A stretch of DNA of 17,581 nucleotides from Chloroflexota bacterium (lineage in GTDB: Bacteria; Chloroflexota; Limnocylindria; Limnocylindrales; CSP1-4), in the NCBI GenBank assembly GCA_021790715.1, contig JAJYGK010000032.1, positions 1-17,581 on the forward strand. Reading direction: 5' to 3'. Within the stretch, counting starts at the first letter, position 1. Each line of letters begins with the position of its first letter. The notes under the pieces are model-generated. The model ran no database searches. It had not been told where the DNA came from and was given only the letters and a program-made list of their open reading frames with translations. The position numbers and the translations under genes are program-made. This document shows positions 1 to 6,280 of the stretch, piece by piece.

Positions 1-263
1 GGGTGTCGGGCGACATGTCCGGCGGGTCGTCCGCGCCGGCGTCGGGATCATCGGCGTCCGCGACGGCTTCCGCCGCGGCTTCGTCGTCGGCATCGTCCGT
101 TGCGACGTCTGCGGCGACGGCCTACCTCGCGCGCTGGCGGGCGTTCCGGGCCACCGTCCAGTTGCCGCCCGGGATGGGTTGCGGCGACGGCTCGCTCACG
201 GTCACGGCGACGATCGGCACCGCGGTCGAGACGGAGACGATCCCGCTCTGCACCCCGGGCTGA
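1..263 (+). CDS. Hypothetical protein, C-terminal part (truncated by window start)
   Basis: This open frame runs in from the left edge and stops at TGA 261-263; the GTG at position 3 need not be the start. The visible part begins with about 40 residues of almost pure Ser/Ala/Gly, which looks like a disordered or extracytoplasmic linker. It ends in a short strand-rich tail (RWRAFRATVQLPPGMGCGDG, then about 24 more residues to LCTPG). The tail has two cysteines that could form a disulfide, which would suit a surface or secreted protein. I do not recognise the family. The frame is credible because it ends cleanly and has the strongly GC-rich third positions of its neighbours. It converges on hutH. 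Confidence 0.5.
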   Translation, partial: VSGDMSGGSSAPASGSSASATASAAASSSASSVATSAATAYLARWRAFRATVQLPPGMGCGDGSLTVTATIGTAVETETIPLCTPG

Positions 264-313
264 GAGCGCCCTGCCGCGCGCCGGGAGCGCCCTCGGCGTT
301 TCTGTGCGGCGCG

Positions 314-351
314 TGCATGAGATGGACGGCTGTCTGCACAGGGCTCATGCA
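314..351. repeat. 8-bp perfect inverted repeat TGCATGAG / CTCATGCA
   Basis: TGCATGAG at 314-321 is the exact reverse complement of CTCATGCA at 344-351, with a 22-nt spacer. The spacer holds a small inner dyad (TGT 331-333, ACA 338-340). It could be a transcript hairpin or a protein site; nothing distinguishes the two. Confidence 0.4.
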
Positions 352-379
352 AGCGACGAGATGGCCGCTGCAGACCGTG

Positions 380-409
380 TCCTGGGCGCGCGAAGGCGCG
401 CGAACAGGA
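380..409. terminator. Two-step hairpin, possible bidirectional terminator
   Basis: Outer arms TCCTG (380-384) and CAGGA (405-409) enclose inner arms GCGCGC (386-391 and 396-401) around a GAAG loop, with a 1 versus 3 nt internal bulge. It lies between two convergent genes, where a shared terminator is expected. There is no T-run on either side, so this is not a classical intrinsic terminator. Confidence 0.35.
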
Positions 410-585
410 TCGTTCAGGCCCGGCGACGTCGAACTCGTGCGCGGCATGCACGAATCAGCCGCTCGCCAGCGGGCACCCGGTCGTGCGCGTGAGGCAGATG
501 CACGGCCTCGGCCGTGGCGTCTGCGGCCCATGACCGTTCGGTCGCCAGCGTGCGCCACGTGCACGTCGGACCGCCCGGCCCGGAA

Positions 586-605
586 CGCGGCTCTCCGCTG
601 CCGCG
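586..605 (-). terminator. Stem-loop just downstream of the hutH stop
   Basis: CGCGGC (586-591) pairs with GCCGCG (600-605) around an 8-nt loop, 9 nt past the hutH stop codon. It lacks a U-tract. It could act as a transcript end or a 3' stabiliser. Confidence 0.3.
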
Positions 606-614
606 ACGCCGTCG

Positions 615-2138
615 CTATCCGAGCGGGCCGACCGCGGCCTCCACCGCCTCGAGGATCTCGCCCGAGCGGACCACCTCGCGCATGCACGTGTGGTCGACGT
701 GCAGCGGCCGGTCCACGTCGAGGTGCGCCACGTGCCGCCGCACCACCTCGTGCGCCGTGCGCGTGCCGAGACCCGGCGTGAACTCGCGGAAGTCGAGCGC
801 CTGTGCCGCGGCCATGAACTCGATCCCGAGGACGCCGCGCGCGTTCTCCAGGATCTGCCCGTTCTTGATCGCGGTGTTCATGCCCATCGAGACGAAGTCC
901 TCCTGGTCGGCCGCGGCCGGGATCGACTGGATCGAGGCGGGCGTGGACAGGATGCGCTGCTCGACGATGAGCGTGTCGGCGGTGTACTGGCTGAGCATCA
1001 TGCCCGAGAACATACCGGCGCCCTTCGTCAGGAAATCCGGGAGGCCGGCGGAGAGCGCAGGGTTCGTCAGCCGGTTGAGGCGTCGTTCGGAGAGCACGCA
1101 GACCATCGTCACCGCGGCGCCGACCATGTCCATCGGGAGCGAGACGGGTGAGCCCTGGAAGTTCGCGCCCGTCAGCGTCAGCCGTGCGTCGGGCAGGAAG
1201 ATGGGGTTGTCGCCGACCCCGTTCAGCTCGGTTTCCACCTGCGAGCGCGCCCAGCGCACCGCGTCGTGCGCCGCGCCGATGACCTGCGGCGTGGAGCGCA
1301 TCGAGTAGGCGTCCTGCACCTTGGTCTTCATGCGCCCCGTGAGCAGGTCGCTGCCGGCGAGCACCCGCGAGATCGCCTTCGCCGACCGGATCGCGCCCGC
1401 GAACCCGCGCAGCTCGTGGAGCCGCACGTCGTACGGCTTCATGTTGGCGATCAGCGCCTCGAGCGACATCGCGGCGGCGATCTCCGCCTGGCGCAGCCAG
1501 CGGTCGATGTCGTAGAGCTGCAGCGCGCTCATCGCGGTCAGGACGTTGGAGCCGTTGATGGTGGCGAGGCCGTCGCGCGCCTGCAGGCCCGGCGGCGTGA
1601 TCCCGGCGCGCCGCATCGCCTCCCCACCGGGCAGGCGCTCGCCCTCGAACCACGCCTCGCCCTCGCCCATCAGGAGCAGCGCGATCTGGGCCATCGGCGC
1701 CAGGTCGCCGCTCGCCCCCACCGAGCCGCGCTGGCACACGACCGGCGTGACGCCGCGGTTCAGCATCTCGACGAGCGTCAGCGTGATCTCGGGACGGCAG
1801 CCCGAGTTGCCGTGGGCATGGACGTTGATGCGGCCGGCCATCGACGCCCGGACGACGTCGATCGGCGCCGGGTCGCCGATCCCGGCGGCGTGGTTGTAGA
1901 CGAGGTACCGCTGAAACTCGCGGACCTGGTCGTCGTTCAGCACGACCTCGGAGAACTCGCCGATCCCGGTGTTCGTGCCGTACATGACTTCGTGGGCCGC
2001 GAGCTTCTCCTCGAGCATCGCGCGGCAGACGCGGATGCGCTCGAGCGCGGAGGGGTCGAGCTCCACGGGCTCGCCGTCGCGCGCGATCCGGGCGAGGTGC
2101 TCGACGGTCAGGGAGGAGCCGTCCAGGACGATGGACAT
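615..2138 (-). CDS. hutH: Histidine ammonia-lyase (HutH), aromatic amino acid lyase family
   Basis: Cytosolic lyase that deaminates L-histidine to urocanate, the first step of histidine catabolism. The 507-aa length is normal. The self-processing MIO triad Ala142-Ser143-Gly144 sits in GSVGASGDLAPMAQ, at the numbering of the Pseudomonas putida enzyme. Tyr53, His83, Asn195 (INGSN), Gln275, Tyr278, Arg281 (VQDAYSMR) and Glu413 (DQEDFVSMG) match known active-site positions. Two pocket motifs differ from textbook HutH: NFQG (326-329) in place of NFHG/A, and Phe415 where His follows QED. A related lyase or aminomutase acting on another amino acid is therefore possible, but hutU nearby favours histidine. 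Start: the ATG at 2138-2136 gives the usual N-terminus (MSIVLDGSSLTVEHL); a weak GGAAG lies about 13 nt upstream. It is transcribed away from tetR. Confidence 0.9.
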   Translation of the reverse strand: MSIVLDGSSLTVEHLARIARDGEPVELDPSALERIRVCRAMLEEKLAAHEVMYGTNTGIGEFSEVVLNDDQVREFQRYLVYNHAAGIGDPAPIDVVRASMAGRINVHAHGNSGCRPEITLTLVEMLNRGVTPVVCQRGSVGASGDLAPMAQIALLLMGEGEAWFEGERLPGGEAMRRAGITPPGLQARDGLATINGSNVLTAMSALQLYDIDRWLRQAEIAAAMSLEALIANMKPYDVRLHELRGFAGAIRSAKAISRVLAGSDLLTGRMKTKVQDAYSMRSTPQVIGAAHDAVRWARSQVETELNGVGDNPIFLPDARLTLTGANFQGSPVSLPMDMVGAAVTMVCVLSERRLNRLTNPALSAGLPDFLTKGAGMFSGMMLSQYTADTLIVEQRILSTPASIQSIPAAADQEDFVSMGMNTAIKNGQILENARGVLGIEFMAAAQALDFREFTPGLGTRTAHEVVRRHVAHLDVDRPLHVDHTCMREVVRSGEILEAVEAAVGPLG

Positions 2139-2200
2139 GGGAGATACCTGCTTCCAGGCGAGGGCAGATCGACGTCAGCCGGCGACGCCGAGCCGCGTCC

Positions 2201-2206
2201 ATCGTA
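2201..2206 (-). promoter_or_regulatory. Possible hutH -10 box (TACGAT)
   Basis: On the minus strand TACGAT lies about 62 nt before the hutH ATG and fits the TANNNT form seen before other genes here. There is no convincing -35, so this is tentative. Confidence 0.25.
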
Positions 2207-2257
2207 GTCGCCGCGGGCGCGCCCGTGAGGGAGCATCGGCCCGCTGGACAGGCGGCG

Positions 2258-2278
2258 TAAGATAGACCGACAGTCGGT
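2258..2278 (+). promoter_or_regulatory. tetR promoter -10 and TetR-type operator
   Basis: A -10-like TAAGAT (2258-2263) is followed at once by the perfect 13-bp palindrome ACCGACAGTCGGT (2266-2278). Paired ACCGAC/GTCGGT arms are typical of operators of TetR-family repressors. Its place over the expected transcription start and 18 nt before the tetR ATG suggests autorepression. The operator could also influence hutH, whose start lies 127 bp away on the other strand; that part is inference. Confidence 0.6.
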
Positions 2279-2286
2279 TTGTTAAT

Positions 2287-2293
2287 AGGAGGA
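2287..2293 (+). promoter_or_regulatory. Strong Shine-Dalgarno site of tetR
   Basis: AGGAGGA ends 3 nt before ATG 2297. It decides the start over an in-frame TTG at 2279, which lies upstream of this site and touches the operator. Confidence 0.7.
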
Positions 2294-2296
2294 TCG

Positions 2297-2992
2297 ATGC
2301 CGAGGACGCTGGATCCCGCCGCCCATGCCGTCCGTCGCGACGCGTTCGTCGACGCGGCGCTGCGGCTCATCCAGGAGAAGGGGTACGAGCAGCTGAGCAT
2401 CCAGGACGTGCTCGACGACGTGGGGGCGTCGCGCGGCGCCTTCTATCACTACTTCGACTCCAAGGCGGAGCTCCTGGCGGCCGTCATCGACCGGATGGTC
2501 GAGGTCGGGGTCGGGAACGTGGCTCCGATCGCGGATGACCCCGGCCTCGGCGCCGTCGAGAAGCTGCAGCAGGTCTTCGCCGGGATCGCCCGGTGGAAGA
2601 GCCGGCAGCCCGAGTTCCAGCCGGAGGCGGTCGCCGAGCTCGTCCGGACCTGGTACTCGGACGAGAACAGCGTCGTGCTGCAGCGGCTCCGCGCGGCGAC
2701 GGCCGCGCACCTGACCCCCGTGCTGGCGAAGATCCTCCGCCAGGGCGAGCGCGACGGGTCGTTCGACGTGGACAAGCCGGAGGCCACGGCCGGCGTCCTG
2801 ACCGCGCTGCTCCTGGGGATGCAGGACGCGGCCATCCGCCTCTTCATCGGCCGGCGCGACGGGACGGTGCCGTTCGAGACCGTCCGGCTGACCATCGCCT
2901 CCTACACCGAGGCCTTCGAGCGGATCCTCGGACTCACGCGGCTGGCCTGGCCGCTGACCGACGACACGGCGCTGCGGTACTGGTTCGGGTGA
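2297..2992 (+). CDS. TetR/AcrR-family transcriptional regulator
   Basis: 231-aa one-component repressor. The N-terminal helix-turn-helix (about residues 15-60) has the classic TetR pattern: FVDAALRLIQEKGYEQLSIQ, then VGASRGAFYHYFDSKAELL. The C-terminal all-helical part (about 65-231) is the ligand-binding and dimer domain and gives no clue to the ligand. It is divergent from hutH and is followed after 69 bp by the GbsR-ABC operon, so the likely targets are its own promoter and the export genes or hutH. The start rests on the strong SD. Neighbourhood with an ABC-2 exporter suggests response to a toxic or signalling small molecule, which is inference. Confidence 0.88.
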   Translation: MPRTLDPAAHAVRRDAFVDAALRLIQEKGYEQLSIQDVLDDVGASRGAFYHYFDSKAELLAAVIDRMVEVGVGNVAPIADDPGLGAVEKLQQVFAGIARWKSRQPEFQPEAVAELVRTWYSDENSVVLQRLRAATAAHLTPVLAKILRQGERDGSFDVDKPEATAGVLTALLLGMQDAAIRLFIGRRDGTVPFETVRLTIASYTEAFERILGLTRLAWPLTDDTALRYWFG

Positions 2993-3026
2993 ACCGGACA
3001 GGTGTGTAATGTGCGAACGTTCAGTA

Positions 3027-3055
3027 TTGTCAGAACTCACGAATAATCGTATCGT
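3027..3055 (+). promoter_or_regulatory. Promoter of the GbsR-ABC operon, probably leaderless
   Basis: TTGTCA (3027-3032, 5/6 match to TTGACA) and TATCGT (3050-3055) are 17 bp apart, and ATG 3062 lies 6 nt after the -10. Transcription would begin at or next to the ATG, which agrees with the absence of an SD. A short palindrome GAACGTTC (3014-3021) just upstream could be a regulator site. Confidence 0.55.
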
Positions 3056-3061
3056 GTGCCC

Positions 3062-3571
3062 ATGACGGAAGACGAGGCGGCGTTCGTCGAGGCGATGGGC
3101 CAGTACCTGGACGGTTTCGGGATGACCCCGATGGCGGGCCGGCTCTGGGCCTGGCTGCTCATCTGCGACCCCCCGGCGCAGACGGCCGGCGATCTCGCCG
3201 ATGCGCTGAAGGCCAGCCGGGGCGCGATCAGCGGCGCGGCAGCGGCGCTCAGCTCGGCGGGCATGATCCGCCGCGTTCGTCGCCGGGGCGATCGGCGCGA
3301 GTACTTCAGCGCCCCGCCCGGCACGTTCGATTCGCTGCTGCGCTCGACGGGCACTGCCTACGGGCGTCTGCTCGAGATCACGTCCGAGGGGCTCTCCGCC
3401 GTCGAGGGCCGGGCACGAAGCCGCGAGCGGCTCCTGGAGGTCCACGACGCGGTCGCGTTCCTGGCGCGCGAGCTCCCGGCACTCATCGATCGCTACCTCG
3501 CCGAGCGGAGCTCGGCAGCCACGCGCCCGGCCTCGGCCGGGCAATCCCAGCCAGAGGAGACCCGGGCATGA
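3062..3571 (+). CDS. GbsR/MarR-family winged-helix regulator
   Basis: 169-aa DNA-binding protein. Residues about 5-30 (AAFVEAMGQYLDGFGMTPMA) give the GbsR-type lead helix, followed by GRLWAWLLICDPP. The recognition region is AGDLADALKASRGAISGAAA, with the wing at MIRRVRRRGDRREYF. Helices after about residue 95 probably form the dimer interface, ending in a short polar tail. Members of this family often repress transport genes. ATG 3062 is preferred over GTG 3056 because of the promoter spacing. The stop overlaps the ATPase start by 4 bp (ATGA), so the two are translationally coupled and this protein very likely regulates the exporter. Confidence 0.85.
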   Translation: MTEDEAAFVEAMGQYLDGFGMTPMAGRLWAWLLICDPPAQTAGDLADALKASRGAISGAAAALSSAGMIRRVRRRGDRREYFSAPPGTFDSLLRSTGTAYGRLLEITSEGLSAVEGRARSRERLLEVHDAVAFLARELPALIDRYLAERSSAATRPASAGQSQPEETRA

Positions 3572-4500
3572 CGGCCGTCATCGAGACCGAACAGCTCACG
3601 AAGCACTACGGCAGCCACCGCGGCATCATCGACGTCGACCTGGCCGTCCAGCCGGGCGAGGTCTTCGGCTTCCTCGGTCCGAACGGCGCCGGCAAGACGA
3701 CGACGATCCGGATCCTGCTCGACCTGATCCGCCCGAGCTCCGGGCACGCACGCGTGTTCGGGATCGAGAGCTCGGCGGACCCCGTCGCGATCCATCGGCG
3801 GATCGGCTACATCCCGGGGGAGTTCGCGCTGTACGACCGACTCACCGGGAAGCAGACCCTCGAGTACTTCGCGAACCTGCGGGGGGGCGTCGACCCGGCC
3901 TACCAGCGCTCGCTGATCGAGCGCTTCGAGCTCGACGCCTCGCGCCGCTTCCGGGAGTACAGCAAGGGCAACAAGCAGAAGGTCGGCGCGATCGCCGCGC
4001 TGCAGCATCGGCCCGAGCTGCTGATCCTCGACGAGCCGACGTCCGGCCTGGACCCGCTCGTCCAGCAGACGTTCTTCGCGACGCTCCGCGAGGCCGTCCG
4101 CGACGGGGCGACCGTGTTCCTGTCATCCCACATCCTGTCCGAGGTCGAGAAGAGCGCGGATCGCGTCGCGATCATCCGCGAGGGTCGCATCGTGAAGACC
4201 GACACGGTCGAGGGCCTGCGGGACCTGGCGCACCACCAGGTGGAGCTGCGGTTCTCGGGGTCCGTGCCGGCCTCCGCGTTCGCGAGCCTGCCCGGCGTCA
4301 GCGACCTCTCCGCCGAGGACCACGTGCTCCGCATGCGCGTCGCCGGGGCGATCACGCCGGTCGTGCGCGCCGCGGCCCAGTACGACCTGCTGGACTTCGT
4401 GTCGCGCGAGCCGAGCCTCGAGGAGACGTTCCTCGCGCAGTACGGACGATCGTCCGCGGACGCGGCGCCGGAAGCCGGCTCGCCCGTCGAGGTGAAGTAG
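3568..4500 (+). CDS. ABC transporter ATP-binding protein (ABC-2 / drug-export type)
   Basis: 310-aa ATPase that powers the membrane protein encoded next. Walker A is GPNGAGKTT (37-45), the signature-like motif is YSKGNKQKV (131-139), Walker B is LLILDEP (151-157), the D-loop is SGLDP and the switch His188 is in SSHILSEVE. The Q-loop position reads YIPGEF instead of a plain Gln, as in antibiotic-export ATPases. The C-terminal 90 residues form the accessory domain typical of DrrA-like exporters and end in EETFLAQYGR plus a short tail. The SD AGAGGAGA lies at 3553-3560. It overlaps the GbsR gene by 4 bp and is 2 nt from the permease. The substrate is unknown. Confidence 0.92.
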   Translation: MTAVIETEQLTKHYGSHRGIIDVDLAVQPGEVFGFLGPNGAGKTTTIRILLDLIRPSSGHARVFGIESSADPVAIHRRIGYIPGEFALYDRLTGKQTLEYFANLRGGVDPAYQRSLIERFELDASRRFREYSKGNKQKVGAIAALQHRPELLILDEPTSGLDPLVQQTFFATLREAVRDGATVFLSSHILSEVEKSADRVAIIREGRIVKTDTVEGLRDLAHHQVELRFSGSVPASAFASLPGVSDLSAEDHVLRMRVAGAITPVVRAAAQYDLLDFVSREPSLEETFLAQYGRSSADAAPEAGSPVEVK

Positions 4501-4502
4501 CC

Positions 4503-6200
4503 ATGGCCGTCAGTGCCGGTGCGCCGCGGCGGGCGGCGGCCCCCGCGGTTCCGCCCATCCCGCTCCGGAGCCGGCTGGTCGGCTTCGGCAGCATCTACGG
4601 CAAGACCATCCGCGATTCGCGCCTCTCGTTCATCATCGCCGCCGGCCTGTTCGGCGGCCTCTCGCTGGTGCTCAGCGCGGCGATCGGGACCGTCTTCCCG
4701 ACCGTGGCGTCCCGTCACGAAGTGGACAAGCTCGTGACGAGCATGCCCGCGTCGATGGTCAACCTCTTCGGCAACGCCACGCTCATGGGCCCGAAGCTCG
4801 GCACGCTCGGCGGGTACCTCACCTGGAAGTACGGCTCGCTGTTCGCCGTCGGCGCCGGCCTGTGGTCGATCCTCGCCCTGTCCGGGACGCTCGCGGGAGA
4901 GGCCGCCCGCGGCAGCCTCGACTTCGTCGCGGCGTCGCCGTTCGGGAAGCGGCGGATCGCGCTCGAGAAGCTGGCCGCCCACCTGACGATCCTCTGGCTG
5001 GCCATGGCCGTCATGGCGGTGCTCCTCACCGTCGCCTCGAACGCCTTCGGCGACCCGTCGCTCGGCGACCGCATCCCGCTGGTCGGCTCGATCGGGTTCG
5101 CCCTGTGGGTCGGGTTCATCGCGATGTGTTTCGGCGGGCTCGCGCTCGCGCTCGCGCCGCTGCTCGGTCGCGCCGGCTCCGCTGGCGTGGCGGGCGTGGC
5201 CATGGTCGTCCTGTGGCTCGCGAGCGGCCTCGAGGTGGGCGGCCCCCTCGTGACCATCAGCCCGTTCCACTGGACCGCGAACCACATCCCGCTCGTCGGC
5301 ATCTACGACTGGGGCGGTCTGGCCGCGGTCCTCGTCGTCGCGGTCGTGCTCCTCGCGATCGGCGTGGAGCTCTTCACCCGGCGCGACCTCGGCGTGACGG
5401 CCGGCCTCTCGCTGCCCGGACTGCCGAAGCAGGTCCTCGGCGTCCACGGGCCGATCAGCCGCGCGTTCGGCGACCAGCTGCCGCGGGCGCTCGCCTGGGG
5501 CATCGGGATGGGGCTGATGGGAGGCCTCCTCGCCTCGCTCGTCGGTCCGTTCTCGAAGCAGGTCGCGGGCGAGCAGAACCTCATCGCCACGTTCTCGAAG
5601 GTCTTCCCCAGCTTCGACTTCGCGACGGCGGGCGGCTGGCTCCAGCTGTACGTCGCGCTCTTCTACATCGGCGCGGGGTTCGCGGCGACGACATTCGTCT
5701 CGAAGTGGGCCTCCGACGAGACCGACGGGCGGCTCGAGGAAGTCCTGTCGGTCCCGCTGGCACGGGCGCGGTGGGTGGTCTCCGGCGGCGTCGCGTCCAT
5801 CCTCTCGGTCGTCGTGATGACCGCGATCGTCGCGCTCGCGATCGCCGTCGGCGCGGCGGCCGGCGGCGCGACCGCCGGAGATGCCCTGCTCGGCTCGGCG
5901 TCGCTCGGGATCTACGCCCTCGCGATCGTGGGGATCGGTGTCGCGGTCGGCGGCGTGTGGCGCACGTCGGTGGCGGCCGAGATCGCCGCGCTGGTGGTCA
6001 TCGCGACCTACCTGATCGACCTGCTGGCACCCGCGCTCAAGGCACCCGACTGGGTCCACCAGCTGGCGCTGACGGCGCATTTCGGGCAGCCGATGATCGG
6101 GCAGTGGGACCCGGTCGGCGTCGTCGCGTGCGTCGCGATCGGGGTCGCCGGCATCGCGATCGGCGCGTGGGGCGTGACCAGGCGCGACATCGCGCGGTAG
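4503..6200 (+). CDS. ABC-2 type exporter permease, 12 membrane segments
   Basis: 565-aa integral membrane protein, partner of the preceding ATPase. About 12 hydrophobic stretches are visible (near 41-62, 111-132, 161-180, 195-220, 226-242, 270-290, 329-349, 376-398, 426-450, 465-484, 489-509 and 536-557). The two halves echo each other: GSLDFVAASPFGKRRIALEK (137-156) corresponds to GRLEEVLSVPLARARWVVSG (409-428), the cytoplasmic segment typical of ABC-2 permeases. It is thus a fused double-length permease, as in the exporters of polyketide antibiotics (TylC/EfrC-like annotation), and one copy may pair with two ATPases. The SD GAGGTGAAG lies in the end of the ATPase gene. The cargo cannot be told from sequence. 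Confidence 0.9.
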   Translation: MAVSAGAPRRAAAPAVPPIPLRSRLVGFGSIYGKTIRDSRLSFIIAAGLFGGLSLVLSAAIGTVFPTVASRHEVDKLVTSMPASMVNLFGNATLMGPKLGTLGGYLTWKYGSLFAVGAGLWSILALSGTLAGEAARGSLDFVAASPFGKRRIALEKLAAHLTILWLAMAVMAVLLTVASNAFGDPSLGDRIPLVGSIGFALWVGFIAMCFGGLALALAPLLGRAGSAGVAGVAMVVLWLASGLEVGGPLVTISPFHWTANHIPLVGIYDWGGLAAVLVVAVVLLAIGVELFTRRDLGVTAGLSLPGLPKQVLGVHGPISRAFGDQLPRALAWGIGMGLMGGLLASLVGPFSKQVAGEQNLIATFSKVFPSFDFATAGGWLQLYVALFYIGAGFAATTFVSKWASDETDGRLEEVLSVPLARARWVVSGGVASILSVVVMTAIVALAIAVGAAAGGATAGDALLGSASLGIYALAIVGIGVAVGGVWRTSVAAEIAALVVIATYLIDLLAPALKAPDWVHQLALTAHFGQPMIGQWDPVGVVACVAIGVAGIAIGAWGVTRRDIAR

Positions 6201-6204
6201 CGCG

Positions 6205-6222
6205 CGCCGCCGGCCGGCGGCG
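6205..6222 (+). terminator. GC-rich palindrome after the ABC operon
   Basis: CGCCGCCGGCCGGCGGCG is a perfect 18-nt palindrome starting 4 nt after the permease stop. It can fold as a 7-bp stem with a GGCC loop. No T-run follows. It probably separates the ABC operon from hutU. Confidence 0.45.
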
Positions 6223-6268
6223 GCGTGGACCCTCGGCGGCACGACTTGCATGTGGAACGCCGTCAACC

Positions 6269-6274
6269 TAGCGT
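6269..6274 (+). promoter_or_regulatory. hutU -10 box (TAGCGT), leaderless geometry
   Basis: TAGCGT is followed by exactly 6 nt and then ATG 6281, and no SD is present. A weak TTG-core -35 (TTGCAT, 6246-6251) is 17 bp upstream. hutU therefore appears to have its own start of transcription rather than relying on the ABC operon. Confidence 0.45.
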
Positions 6275-6280
6275 GTCCGC

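Larger units (their letters stand above)
264..614. other. 351-bp convergent intergenic region without a recognisable gene
   Basis: This gap separates the end of the left-edge protein from the end of hutH. Reading frames inside it are Arg-rich shadows without family features. It contains a perfect 8-bp inverted repeat (314-321 with 344-351), a two-step hairpin (380-409), a 10-bp palindrome ACGTGCACGT (557-566) and a 6-bp stem next to the hutH stop (586-605). ATGCA-type words recur (near 316, 348, 444 and 498). I see no tRNA fold, no SD-ATG pair and no insertion-sequence ends. Confidence 0.5.

Noticed and set aside
2279..2296. TTG start for the TetR protein
   Set aside because: It lies upstream of the AGGAGGA site and touches the operator. 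ATG 2297 has ideal spacing to the SD.
3900..6266. 788-aa minus-strand open frame opposite the ABC ATPase and permease
   Set aside because: Its translation is low-complexity Arg/Asp/Glu/His sequence, as expected for the antisense of GC-rich codons. The plus strand encodes clear ABC proteins.
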